Part shown: positions 43,640-51,874 of the stretch, in pieces | Layout of the letters: every line of letters starts with the position of its first letter | Position numbering within the stretch: the first letter of the stretch is position 1 | The notes under the pieces: model-generated | The model's input: only the letters and a program-made list of their open reading frames with translations | Database searches by the model: none | Told to the model about the DNA's origin: nothing | Made by a program: the position numbers and the translations under genes | Source of the DNA: Neorhizobium sp. SOG26 | GTDB lineage: Bacteria; Pseudomonadota; Alphaproteobacteria; Rhizobiales; Rhizobiaceae | Assembly (NCBI RefSeq): GCF_003491345.1 | Contig: NZ_CP025512.1 | Coordinates: forward strand, 2,170,001 to 2,234,000 | DNA length: 64,000 bases | Reading direction: 5' to 3'

Positions 43640-44629
43640 ATGAATACCACGCCCGCTGTATCGCCTGACATTCTCCACCTCACCGACGGCAACCCTGCCC
43701 CGGAGAACTACACCTGCGGTTATTTCACCGGCCATCGCGGCGCGAGATTACGCTACGGGCTGTTTCGCTCATCCGTCGTGCCGGCGGCGGGCACCGTCGT
43801 CATCATACAGGGGCGCAACGAGTTCATCGAGAAGTACTTTGAAACGATCCGCGAGCTCAACGCCAAGGGGCTCTGGGTCGCGACCTTCGACCTGCGCGGC
43901 CAGGGTGGCTCAGACCGGCTGACAAAGAACCCCAGGAAGGGGCACGTCCGGCGCTTCTCCGATTACGAGAAGGATCTTGAGCTCTTCCTCGAGCACATCG
44001 TGCTGCCGGATGCCCGACTGCCGTTCTTCCTGGTCGGCCACTCAACCGGCGCACTCGTCGCCCTGTCGGCTGCGCCGCGGCTGTCGAACCGCATCCACCG
44101 CATGGCGCTTGCCGCGCCCTATACCGCGCTCTCCGGCCAGGGAGTTCCCGAAGGGCTGATCCGCGCGCTCTCCACCGCCGCCTCCTGGACGGGGCTTGGC
44201 AGCCTGGCGATGGGCAAGGACCAGAACCACCGGCCCTTCGAGGGCAATCCGATCACGTCGGATCTGGGTCGTTTCCGTCGCAACCTCGAGATCATCAACG
44301 CCCACCCGGAGCTGACGGTCGGGGCGCCCACGGCCCGCTGGCTGCACGAGACGTTCAAGGCGATGAAGCGCGTCAACAATCAGGCGCATCTGACCCAGAT
44401 CACCATCCCGACGCTGATCCTCGCACCGGTGCTTGACCCGATCGTGCCCTATCGGGCGCAGGAGGAGCTGTCGCGAAATTTCCGCGCCGGACAGCTGGTG
44501 ACAATCAACGGCGCACGCCACGAGCTTTTCCAGGAACGCGACATCTACCGGGCGCAAGCCATGGCCGCCATCGACGCCTTCATGCCCGGCCAGGACGGCG
44601 GTTTCGGCCTCTCCGAGACCGCAGCCTGA
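43640..44629 (+). CDS. pldB: Alpha/beta hydrolase, lysophospholipase type
   Basis: 329 aa. VVIIQGRNEFIEKYFETIRE near the N-terminus, TFDLRGQGGSDR, the nucleophile elbow GHSTGALVAL, acid in LAPVLDPIVPY and catalytic His in INGARHELFQE. This matches PldB-like monoglyceride lipase/lysophospholipase L2 proteins. No signal peptide is seen. The ATG at 43640 lacks a clear Shine-Dalgarno, so the start is moderately certain; the upstream frame has no coding appearance. It ends 3 bases before the convergent hisN stop. Confidence 0.84.
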   Translation: MNTTPAVSPDILHLTDGNPAPENYTCGYFTGHRGARLRYGLFRSSVVPAAGTVVIIQGRNEFIEKYFETIRELNAKGLWVATFDLRGQGGSDRLTKNPRKGHVRRFSDYEKDLELFLEHIVLPDARLPFFLVGHSTGALVALSAAPRLSNRIHRMALAAPYTALSGQGVPEGLIRALSTAASWTGLGSLAMGKDQNHRPFEGNPITSDLGRFRRNLEIINAHPELTVGAPTARWLHETFKAMKRVNNQAHLTQITIPTLILAPVLDPIVPYRAQEELSRNFRAGQLVTINGARHELFQERDIYRAQAMAAIDAFMPGQDGGFGLSETAA

Positions 44630-44632
44630 GTT

Positions 44633-45409
44633 TCATCGGCCGGCGAGCAGTGCCAGCGCCTGTTCGTGCACCGCCTTGCTGCCGGCAGCGATGATGTTGC
44701 CGCCATTTTCCGGCCGACCGCCGTCCCAGGTGGTGATGATGCCGCCCGCCTGCTCGATGATCGGGATCAGCGCGCCAACGTCATAGGGCTTGAGGCTGTT
44801 TTCGACGACGAGGTCGATCTGGCCGGAAGCGAGCAGCACATAGGCATAACAATCGCAGCCGTAACGGAACAGTTGGACCCGCTCCTCCACCGCACGATAG
44901 CGCTCAAGATCGGTCCCGGTGAAGATATGCGGAGAGGTGGTGAAGAGCGTCGCATTGCCAAGCTCGCCGCAGTCGCGCACCGAGATCACCCGCTCGCCAT
45001 CTGGTCCGCAATAATGCGTCTGCGTCCCGTCGGCAAAATAACGTTCGCCGATAAACGGCTGGTCCATCAGGCCCATGGCAGCGCGACCATTGGTCTGGAA
45101 GCCGATCAGCGTACCCCAGACGGGAAGCCCGGAGATGAAGGAGCGCGTGCCATCGATCGGGTCGATCACCCAGACATGCTCGCGATCAAGCCCCACATTC
45201 TCATGCTCTTCGCCAAGAACCCCATGCTCCGGGAAATGCTCGGTAATGAGGGCGCGAATCGCCTTCTCCGCCGCCTGATCGCCTTCCGTTACCGGATCAA
45301 AGCCGCCCGCCATCTTGTTGACCACCGAAAGCCCGGTGCGAAAGCGCGGCAGGGTCTCTGCCTTCGCCGCATCAGCCAGCCTGTAGAAGAAGTCACGATC
45401 CGGAAGCAT
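44633..45409 (-). CDS. hisN: Inositol monophosphatase family; likely histidinol-phosphatase
   Basis: 258 aa. Metal-binding GEEHENVG (HGVLGEEHE), WVIDPIDGTRSFISGLPVW and ENSLKPYDVGALIPIIEQAG define the FIG/IMPase fold, with NKMAGGFDPVTEGDQAAE as the start of the domain. In alphaproteobacteria this subgroup is called HisN-type histidinol-phosphatase; inositol phosphatase activity cannot be excluded. The start at 45409 has AAGGA upstream; the longer frame is non-coding. It is divergent from the small RNA at 45591-45667, the same layout that gave the suhB RNA family its name. Confidence 0.85.
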   Translation of the reverse strand: MLPDRDFFYRLADAAKAETLPRFRTGLSVVNKMAGGFDPVTEGDQAAEKAIRALITEHFPEHGVLGEEHENVGLDREHVWVIDPIDGTRSFISGLPVWGTLIGFQTNGRAAMGLMDQPFIGERYFADGTQTHYCGPDGERVISVRDCGELGNATLFTTSPHIFTGTDLERYRAVEERVQLFRYGCDCYAYVLLASGQIDLVVENSLKPYDVGALIPIIEQAGGIITTWDGGRPENGGNIIAAGSKAVHEQALALLAGR

Positions 45410-45555
45410 GAAGAAAAATCCTTGTGGCGGGATCTCATCTCTAGCGTCTTGGGCGACGTCTGAAAACCCAGTCGGGACAAGCGCTTCACCGGCAAATGGC
45501 AGCATCCGGAAGAGCAAATTTAGCGTGCCCGAAAGTTAGGCATGAGAAATTCATG

Positions 45556-45584
45556 CTTGACGTTTGTGCATCGCAAACCTAGTC
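45556..45584 (+). promoter_or_regulatory. Sigma-70-type promoter of the small RNA
   Basis: CTTGAC (45556-45561), 17-base spacer, CTAGTC (45579-45584). Expected start about 45591. This fits the rhizobial housekeeping consensus. Confidence 0.75.
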
Positions 45585-45590
45585 TCCCAA

Positions 45591-45667
45591 GCACAGTCTT
45601 TGACTGTGAATACCCTCCTTGGGTGTTTCCTCCCTAGACTTAGCCGCGCGGAAGCGCGGTTTTTTTT
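45591..45667 (+). ncRNA. mmgR: MmgR / suhB-family small RNA (about 77 nt)
   Basis: No ORF. The region folds as stem 1 CACAGTC/GACTGTG (45592-45598, 45602-45608), stem 2 ACCC/GGGT with a CU-rich TCCTT loop, an unpaired TTTCCTCCCTAG stretch (anti-Shine-Dalgarno-like), and a terminator CCGCGC-GGAA-GCGCGG followed by eight T. Predicted size from promoter to T run is 77 nt. These features match the alphaproteobacterial suhB RNA family, whose S. meliloti member is MmgR, a regulator of PHB accumulation. Ends are predicted, not mapped. Confidence 0.83.
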
Positions 45668-45697
45668 GCCTGCAGGGTGGGGAATCGCTCGGCGAGT

Positions 45698-46585
45698 TTA
45701 TTCGGCGGCGAGTGCGCCGCTCTGGCCGGAAAAATCGGCAACGAACTCGGCCATCTGGCGCATGAAGACGGCAAGCGCCTCGGCGATCGCGGTGAATTCC
45801 GGCCGCTTCTCGAGCGTTACCTCATCCACGTAAAGCGAACGGTTGATCTCGATCTGCAGCGCATGCAGTCCGCGCACCGGGCGCCCGTAATGTTCGGTGA
45901 TGAAGCCGCCGGCATAGGGCTTGTTGCGCACGGCGGCGAAACCAAGCCCATCAAGGATCTGCATTGCCGCCCGCGACAGCTCGGCCGAAGCACTCGTGCC
46001 GTAGCGATCGCCGATGATGAAGTCCGGCCGCGACTCAGGGCCGGAGACGCGGATATTGCCCGGCATCGAATGGCAGTCGATCAGCACCGCAAGCCCGAAC
46101 CGGGCATGGGTGCGGGCGATCAGTTTCCTCAGGCACGCATGGTAAGGTTTGTAGATTGCATCGATACGGGACAGGCCTTCCGCCACCGGCAAGCGCCTGC
46201 GGTAGATCTCCATGTTCTCCGCCACGATGCGCGGAATGGTGCCAAGCCCGCCGGCAACCCGCATCGAGCCGATGTTGACGAAGGGCGGCAAGGGCCCGTC
46301 GAACATGCGCGGATCGAGCTCGTAGGGCTCGCGGTTCACATCGAGATACGCCCTGGGAAAGTGGGCCATGAGCAGCGGCGCACCGAGTTCGGTCGCTTCG
46401 GCAAACAGCTCGTCGACATAGTGGTCGGCGGAGCGGCGAATGGCGAGCGAATCGAGATTGCTTTCGGCCAGGAAAGCGGGGGGATAAACGCGGCCGCTAT
46501 GCGGGGAGTTGAAAACGAAGGGGATGGTCTGGGTGGCGGGCTCCCTTACTTCAAAATGTTCAAAATCACCCGCGCTGCAATCCAT
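45698..46585 (-). CDS. N-formylglutamate amidohydrolase family protein (paralogue 2)
   Basis: 295 aa. IPFVFNSPHSGRVYPPAF (first metal site), RRSADHYVDELFA, YLDVNREPYELDPRMF, VLIDCHSMPG (second His) and LQIEINRSLYVDE. The same reaction family as the gene at 7523-8314 but much closer to characterised formylglutamate amidohydrolases of histidine catabolism. The ATG at 46585 is used because AAAGG lies just upstream; the earlier ATG at 46624 has none. The gene is divergent from cpdR. Confidence 0.87.
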   Translation of the reverse strand: MDCSAGDFEHFEVREPATQTIPFVFNSPHSGRVYPPAFLAESNLDSLAIRRSADHYVDELFAEATELGAPLLMAHFPRAYLDVNREPYELDPRMFDGPLPPFVNIGSMRVAGGLGTIPRIVAENMEIYRRRLPVAEGLSRIDAIYKPYHACLRKLIARTHARFGLAVLIDCHSMPGNIRVSGPESRPDFIIGDRYGTSASAELSRAAMQILDGLGFAAVRNKPYAGGFITEHYGRPVRGLHALQIEINRSLYVDEVTLEKRPEFTAIAEALAVFMRQMAEFVADFSGQSGALAAE

Positions 46586-46770
46586 CCTGCCTTTACCATG
46601 TCGCGAACTTGTTCGGAGATCCATGTTGCCAGTTGCCCGGCGGGAAGTCCATACTATCTATACCCTACCAGATCCTCTCCCGGCCGCATTAAACGGATCT
46701 TTACCGTGCCTTGGCAGTGTGAGAGTTACGAAAAACATTAAAAAAGTTGCATTGGATGACGGTCCCGGAG

Positions 46771-47133
46771 ATGATTCAGAAAATCCTTCTCGCCGAAGAC
46801 GATAATGATATGCGCCGATTCCTCGTGAAGGCGCTGGAAAAGGCGGGCTACAAGGTGGCTTCCTTCGACAACGGCGCGAGCGCCTATGACCGGCTGCGCG
46901 AAGAGCCGTTTTCGCTGCTCCTGACCGACATCGTCATGCCTGAAATGGACGGCATCGAACTCGCACGCCGCGCCACCGAACTCGATCCGGACCTCAAGGT
47001 CATGTTCATCACCGGCTTTGCGGCTGTCGCGCTGAACTCTGATTCCAAGGCTCCGAAGGACGCCAAGGTTCTCTCCAAACCGTTCCACCTGCGCGATCTC
47101 GTGGACGAAGTGAACAAGCTCCTGGCGGCCTGA
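46771..47133 (+). CDS. cpdR: Response regulator CpdR
   Basis: 120 aa single-domain receiver: KILLAEDDNDMRRFLVKALE, phospho-acceptor Asp53 in LLLTDIVMPEMDG, GFAAVALNSDSK and Lys in VLSKPFHLRDLVDE. Unphosphorylated CpdR recruits ClpXP to degrade cell-cycle substrates such as PdhS/CtrA-pathway proteins; in S. meliloti the chromosomal CpdR1 affects polarity and symbiosis. The ATG at 46771 is chosen from conserved length; an ATG 15 bases upstream (46756) exists, and neither has a clear Shine-Dalgarno at ideal spacing. A terminator overlaps the stop. Confidence 0.93.
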   Translation: MIQKILLAEDDNDMRRFLVKALEKAGYKVASFDNGASAYDRLREEPFSLLLTDIVMPEMDGIELARRATELDPDLKVMFITGFAAVALNSDSKAPKDAKVLSKPFHLRDLVDEVNKLLAA

Positions 47134-47144
47134 GGGCCGCCTTT
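47124..47144 (+). terminator. Stem-loop at the cpdR stop
   Basis: GGCGGCC (47124-47130), loop TGAG, GGCCGCC (47135-47141), TTT. The stop codon is in the loop. The T run is short, so efficiency is uncertain. Confidence 0.5.
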
Positions 47145-47240
47145 GCCCTGATCTGCAAGGCTTTGAAAAAAGGTTCGCATTTCATGGCAAAAACCAGTTG
47201 ACGGCCCGGCCAGTCTATGGTCTATGCGCCGCCATCGGAT

Positions 47241-47315
<75 letters not shown>

Positions 47316-47336
47316 TCCAATTCGCTGAACAGCAGA

Positions 47337-47363
47337 GGCTTCCGGGAAATCGGGAGCCTTTTT
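47337..47363 (+). terminator. Terminator after tRNA-Val
   Basis: GGCTTCCG (47337-47344), GGAAAT loop, CGGGAGCC (47351-47358, one T-G pair), then TTTTT. Confidence 0.85.
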
Positions 47364-47491
47364 GACATTTATACCCTGTCATCTCCCCCAGACCTGCCGC
47401 CCTCTTGACGGCGTCCCGGTAAGAAATGTCATTCTGCGCGGCCTGCTCATCGGCAGGCTAGCAATCGAAATGGCAGGAGGCGGGGAAATTG

Positions 47492-48199
47492 ATGAACAAG
47501 AACGAAGACGCGCGTGCGCAATGGGTCGGCAAGCAGCTGCGCGCACTCCAAGCGGGAAGCTCGATCCTCGACGTCGGCGCTGGGGAATGCCAGTACAAGC
47601 CCTTCTGCGACCATCTCCGTTACGTCGCCCAGGATGTTGCTGTTTACGACGGCAAAGGCGACCAGTCGGGCCTGCAGACCGGCAACTGGGATTTCAGCCA
47701 GATCGACATCCGTTGTGACCTCCTGGACATCCCGGAAGACGTATCCTACGACGCCGTCCTCTGCACCGAGGTGCTCGAGCACGTTCCCGATCCCGTGGCG
47801 GCCCTGGAAAAGCTTGTGCGGCTGACGGCCGATGGCGGGACGCTGATCATCACCGCACCGTTCTGGTCGATGACGCATTTTGCGCCCTACCACTACGCAA
47901 CCGGTTTTTCGCGCTTCTTTTACCGGCATCACCTGGAGCGCCTCGGCTGCGAAATCGTGCTGCTGGAGGCCAATGGCGGCTATTTCGATTTCCTGGAGCA
48001 GGAACTCGGTCGCACCGCCCACACCTACCGCAAATACACCAAGACAAAGCTGTCGTTCGTCAAACGCGAGATCCTCAAGCTCGCCACCAAGATCGCCCGC
48101 GCGGCAGCCGCCGATGACGGCGAGGCTTTAAACCGGCGCTCCTCCGAACTCATGACGCTCGGCTGGCACGTCGTCGCGAGGAAACTTCCTGCACGTTGA
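47492..48199 (+). CDS. Class I SAM-dependent methyltransferase
   Basis: 235 aa. SAM motif I ILDVGAGECQYKPF (residues about 25-38), VAQDVAVYDGK as the acidic strand, AVLCTEVLEHVPDPVAALE and GGTLIITAPFWS (motif post I-III). Methyltransf_11/UbiE-like fold. The ATG at 47492 is used because AGGCGGGG lies upstream; an overlapping TTG one codon before is less likely. Substrate unknown. It follows the tRNA and stands alone. Confidence 0.85.
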   Translation: MNKNEDARAQWVGKQLRALQAGSSILDVGAGECQYKPFCDHLRYVAQDVAVYDGKGDQSGLQTGNWDFSQIDIRCDLLDIPEDVSYDAVLCTEVLEHVPDPVAALEKLVRLTADGGTLIITAPFWSMTHFAPYHYATGFSRFFYRHHLERLGCEIVLLEANGGYFDFLEQELGRTAHTYRKYTKTKLSFVKREILKLATKIARAAAADDGEALNRRSSELMTLGWHVVARKLPAR

Positions 48200-48227
48200 T
48201 GGATTGAGGAGGAAAAGGAGCTCGATC

Positions 48228-48509
48228 ATGAAGACACTGCCTCTCGTCGCAATTCTTCTCGCTGCGTCGCCCGCCACTGCACAACAGTACCGCAACTACG
48301 AAATCGCACCGAATGGCAGTGGCGGCTATACCGGCACTTACGGAAACCAAAACTTCGACATTGATACACAGTATGGTGGCGTCTCCGGCCAAATCGGCGG
48401 AAGACGTCCCGGCGTGATACAGGAACGGCCATCGCGGAAGGCGCGCAGCATCGGCGCAACCCAGCGCAACTGCGTCGTCGATAGCAACGGTAATGCACTA
48501 TGCCGTTAA
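48228..48509 (+). CDS. Small secreted protein of unknown function
   Basis: 93 aa. Signal peptide MKTLPLVAILLAASPATAQQ, then a Gly/Asn/Tyr-rich stretch (NGSGGYTGTYGNQNFDIDTQ) and a basic C-terminus with two Cys (NCVVDSNGNALC). The ATG at 48228 has AAGGAG 7 bases upstream. I recognise no domain. Two Cys near the end could form a disulphide in the periplasm (inference). Confidence 0.7.
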   Translation: MKTLPLVAILLAASPATAQQYRNYEIAPNGSGGYTGTYGNQNFDIDTQYGGVSGQIGGRRPGVIQERPSRKARSIGATQRNCVVDSNGNALCR

Positions 48510-48598
48510 GCAACGCGCGCTGATTGCGCTAATTGACTCGCCTCAGATCCTGCTTATTCTTGCTCGTTGGGAGGAGTATCGGACAGGCGGGTGGCGAA

Positions 48599-48808
48599 AT
48601 GCATGTTGTGCTGCAATCGAAGCTCCTGGATGCCGCGGAATACGACATGGCATCGTCGCGATTGAAGATCTTCATGTCCAATGGGCAGATCCGCGAGTTC
48701 TGCGATGTGCCCGACTATGTCATCGATGACCTGAGAACTACTTCATCCCCCGGCAGCTATTACATGAAGCTGATACGCAACCGGTATCGCGACGCCAGCT
48801 TGGGTTAG
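48599..48808 (+). CDS. KTSC-domain small protein
   Basis: 69 aa covering one domain: YDMASSRLKIFMSNGQIREF, DVPDYVIDDLRTTSSPGSYY, MKLIRNRYR. The S-x-G-x-Y/F(3)-x-I-R-x-R-Y end is the KTSC signature, a small fold also found at the C-terminus of some lysyl-tRNA synthetases. Function unknown. Start at 48599 with GGTGG upstream. Confidence 0.72.
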   Translation: MHVVLQSKLLDAAEYDMASSRLKIFMSNGQIREFCDVPDYVIDDLRTTSSPGSYYMKLIRNRYRDASLG

Positions 48809-48831
48809 GCTTCGACAACATCTACGCGAAA

Positions 48832-48855
48832 GCCCCAGCCCGTGCAGGCTGAGGC
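48832..48855 (-). terminator. Stem-loop, probable terminator of the DUF1328 gene
   Basis: GCCCCAGCC (48832-48840) and GGCTGAGGC (48847-48855), one mismatch, CGTGCA loop. Minus-strand reading continues TTTCGCG. It lies 28 bases after the DUF1328 stop. Confidence 0.5.
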
Positions 48856-48882
48856 CTCCCTCGTCGTAACCTCGCCGTGTTT

Positions 48883-49056
48883 TCAGAAAACCGCGCTGCC
48901 GACAGCGAATGCGAAGACCACCAGGATCACGAAGACAACGAGGAAGAGGAAGAACAGGATTTTGGCGATGCCGGCCGTGGCCTGCGAAATGCCCGAGAAG
49001 CCGAGAAAGCCGGAAATCAGCGAGATGACCAGGAAAATCAGTGCCCATTTCAGCAT
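48883..49056 (-). CDS. DUF1328 (UPF0391) membrane protein
   Basis: 57 aa, nearly all membrane: [20 protein letters not shown] and [20 protein letters not shown], the two-span pattern of UPF0391/DUF1328 proteins. The ATG at 49056 has GGGGGTATTTT upstream. Small inner-membrane protein of unknown function, often stress-induced in other bacteria. Divergent from the helicase gene across 236 bases. Confidence 0.88.
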   Translation of the reverse strand: MLKWALIFLVISLISGFLGFSGISQATAGIAKILFFLFLVVFVILVVFAFAVGSAVF

Positions 49057-49292
49057 GGAAAATACCCCCGATGAATGATGGGCAGATAACGTGAACGAAC
49101 CCGCGAGGTTCCAAACCACGGAGCGACCCGCTCTGTTCCCGACATCTGCACGAACTGCCCCTGCCTAATTCGGGCTTGATGTCCGTACGCTTCACGCAAC
49201 CCGATGGCCGAACCCGCCACCGAACAACGGGCGTCTTGGCGGCGAATCAGCTATTGCTGCCGAACACATCGGGAACAGGCCTGCGGGAACGA

Positions 49293-51362
49293 ATGTCGAT
49301 CGCCTATCTGGAAAAGCTCAATGATGCACAGCGCCGGGCCGTGGAGCACGGTTCAGACGTGCCAAATGGCGGTGCGGCCGGTCCGCTGCTGGTGATTGCC
49401 GGTGCCGGCTCCGGCAAGACGAACACGCTGGCGCACCGGGTGGCACACCTCATCGTCTCTGGCGCTGATCCGCGCCGCATCCTGCTGATGACCTTTTCCC
49501 GTCGCGCGGCGTCCGAAATGGCGCGCCGTGTCGAGCGCATCTGCAAGCAGGTGCTGGGCGCCAATGCCGGCGTGATGACCGATGCGCTTGCCTGGGCCGG
49601 CACCTTCCACGGCATCGGGGCACGTATCCTGCGGCTTTACGCCCAGCAGATCGGCCTTGATCCCGACTTCACCATCCACGACCGGGAAGATTCCGCCGAT
49701 CTGATGAACCTCGTGCGCCACGAGCTCGGTTTCTCGAAGATGGAAAGCCGGTTTCCGACCAAGGGCACCTGCCTTGCCATCTATTCCCGCGCCGTCAATT
49801 CCGAGACGCCGCTGGACGAGGTGCTGAAAGGGCAGTTTCCCTGGTGCCTCAACTGGGAAAAGCAGCTGCGGGAACTGTTTGGCGCTTATGTCGAAGCCAA
49901 GCAGGCCCAGAACGTCCTCGATTACGACGACCTGCTGCTCTACTGGGCGCAGATGATGGCCGAACCGGCCATTGCTGAGGATGTCGGCACTCGTTTCGAC
50001 CATGTCCTGGTCGATGAATACCAGGACACGAACCGCCTGCAGTCGTCCATCCTCATGGCGATGAAGCCGGGCGGCCGCGGGCTCACCGTCGTCGGCGATG
50101 ATGCCCAGTCGATCTATTCCTTTCGCGCCGCGACGATCCGCAACATCCTCGATTTCCCGGCAAGTTTCGATCCGCCGGCGCAGATCGTCACGCTCGATCG
50201 CAACTACCGCTCCACCACGACCATCCTGGCGGCCGCCAACGGTGTCATCGATCTGGCCCGCGAGCGCTTCACCAAAAACCTCTGGACCGACAGGGAAGCC
50301 GAGGAGCGACCGCGCCTCGTTACCGTGAAGGATGAGGCGGAACAGGCCAACTACATCGTTGAAAAGGTGCTGGAAAACCGCGAGGCGGGCATGACGCTGA
50401 AGAACCAGGCGGTCCTGTTTCGCGCCTCCCACCATTCCGGCCCGCTGGAAGTGGAGCTCACGCGCCGCAATATCCCGTTCGTCAAGTTCGGCGGCCTGAA
50501 GTTCCTCGATAGCGCGCATGTGAAGGACATGCTGGCGGCGCTGAGATTTGCGCAGAACCCGCGCGATCGCGTTTCAGGTTTCCGGCTGATGCAGCTCATC
50601 CCGGGCGTCGGTCCACAGACGGCGGGCAAGATCCTCGATGCCATCTCCGCCGATCCGGAGCCGCTCGCAGCGCTCGAAGAAATCCCGGCGCCGCCGCGCT
50701 CCGGCGCCGATTGGCCGGCCTTCGTCGAGATGCTTAGCGCGGTGCGCCGAAAGGAAGGCTGGCCGTCCGAGATCGGCCTTGCCCGCCAGTGGTACGAGCC
50801 GCACCTGGAACGCATCCACGAGGATGCCGAAACCCGCAAGGCCGACCTGTTGCAGCTCGAGCAGATCGCAGCCGGTTATGCGTCGCGAGAACGTTTCCTC
50901 ACCGAGCTGACGCTCGATCCGCCGGACGCGACGAGCGCGGAAGCCGGGGTGCCACTGCTGGACGAGGATTACCTGATCCTCTCCACCATCCATTCCGCCA
51001 AGGGCCAGGAATGGCGGTCGGTCTTCCTGCTCAACTGCGTCGATGGCTGCATTCCATCCGACCTCGGCACCGGCTCCACGGCCGAGCTGGAGGAAGAACG
51101 CCGCCTGCTTTATGTCGCGATGACGCGGGCGAAGGACCACCTGCATCTCATCACGCCGCAGCGGTTTTTCGTGCACGGTCAGCAGTCACAGGGCGACCGG
51201 CATGTTTATGCCTCGCGCTCCCGCTTCATCCCGGCCACCTTGCTGCAGTTTTTTGAAACCACCGCATGGCCGGTCGTGGCGCCCATGTCGGATGCCGAAC
51301 GCCAGCATCGCCAGCAGGTGCGCATCGATGTAACGGCGAGGATGCGCGGCATGTGGCGCTGA
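49293..51362 (+). CDS. UvrD/Rep-family ATP-dependent 3'-5' helicase
   Basis: 689 aa. Walker A LLVIAGAGSGKTNTLAHRV, motif Ia LLMTFSRRAASEM, Walker B/II FDHVLVDEYQDTNRLQ, motif III GDDAQSIYSFRAA, motif IV LDRNYRST, motif V TIHSAKGQEW, motif VI EERRLLYVAMTRA. Superfamily 1 DNA helicase, probably in repair or replication restart. About 35 residues shorter than UvrD and with a simpler C-terminus, so it is a UvrD/Rep paralogue rather than certainly UvrD. The ATG at 49293 has GCGGGAA upstream; an in-frame extension to 49176 is non-coding in character. Confidence 0.92.
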   Translation: MSIAYLEKLNDAQRRAVEHGSDVPNGGAAGPLLVIAGAGSGKTNTLAHRVAHLIVSGADPRRILLMTFSRRAASEMARRVERICKQVLGANAGVMTDALAWAGTFHGIGARILRLYAQQIGLDPDFTIHDREDSADLMNLVRHELGFSKMESRFPTKGTCLAIYSRAVNSETPLDEVLKGQFPWCLNWEKQLRELFGAYVEAKQAQNVLDYDDLLLYWAQMMAEPAIAEDVGTRFDHVLVDEYQDTNRLQSSILMAMKPGGRGLTVVGDDAQSIYSFRAATIRNILDFPASFDPPAQIVTLDRNYRSTTTILAAANGVIDLARERFTKNLWTDREAEERPRLVTVKDEAEQANYIVEKVLENREAGMTLKNQAVLFRASHHSGPLEVELTRRNIPFVKFGGLKFLDSAHVKDMLAALRFAQNPRDRVSGFRLMQLIPGVGPQTAGKILDAISADPEPLAALEEIPAPPRSGADWPAFVEMLSAVRRKEGWPSEIGLARQWYEPHLERIHEDAETRKADLLQLEQIAAGYASRERFLTELTLDPPDATSAEAGVPLLDEDYLILSTIHSAKGQEWRSVFLLNCVDGCIPSDLGTGSTAELEEERRLLYVAMTRAKDHLHLITPQRFFVHGQQSQGDRHVYASRSRFIPATLLQFFETTAWPVVAPMSDAERQHRQQVRIDVTARMRGMWR

Positions 51363-51443
51363 CGGGATCGTCCCGCGAGGCGATTTCTGTTATGGAAGCT
51401 CAGAGGTTGATGGAAAAGCGGCAACCTTCAAGGGAGCTTGAGC

Positions 51444-51851
51444 ATGGACAAGCCAAAACTCCTGTCCGGTGGCAATCCGCAGATCCCGAAGGGCGACGGA
51501 GACGCGCCGGTCCAAGCCTATATCGCCGCCATGCCCGGCTGGAAGCAGCGGGTTGGACGCGCGATAGACGGGCTCGTCGAAAAGACGGTTGCGGATGTTC
51601 GCAAGGCGGTGAAGTGGAACACGCCCTTCTATGGCATTGAGGGCAACGGCTGGTTCCTCGCCTTCCACTGCTTCGACCGCTACGTGAAGCTCACCTTCTT
51701 CCGGGGCACATCATTGGTGCCGCAGCCGCCGGAAAGCTCGAAGCAGAAGGAGGTCCGTTATTTCCACATCCACGAAGATGATGTGATCGACGAAACGCAG
51801 CTTGCGGACTGGATCCGCCAGGCAGCCGCCCTGCCCGGCGAAAAGCTCTGA
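51444..51851 (+). CDS. DUF1801 domain protein
   Basis: 135 aa. ADVRKAVKWNTPFYGIEGNG, GWFLAFHCFDRYVKLTFFRG and DVIDETQLADWIRQAA are the DUF1801/YdhG-like pattern. Cytoplasmic, function unknown. The ATG at 51444 has AGGGAG 7 bases upstream; a TTG two codons earlier is less likely. It is convergent with the ABC transporter, 23 bases apart. Confidence 0.85.
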   Translation: MDKPKLLSGGNPQIPKGDGDAPVQAYIAAMPGWKQRVGRAIDGLVEKTVADVRKAVKWNTPFYGIEGNGWFLAFHCFDRYVKLTFFRGTSLVPQPPESSKQKEVRYFHIHEDDVIDETQLADWIRQAAALPGEKL

Positions 51852-51874
51852 CGGCGCACCTCCCGCAGAACCGT

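Noticed and set aside
43447..43735. Minus-strand small frames in the hsp20-lysophospholipase gap
   Set aside because: They overlap the lysophospholipase start, lack ribosome sites and show no family resemblance.
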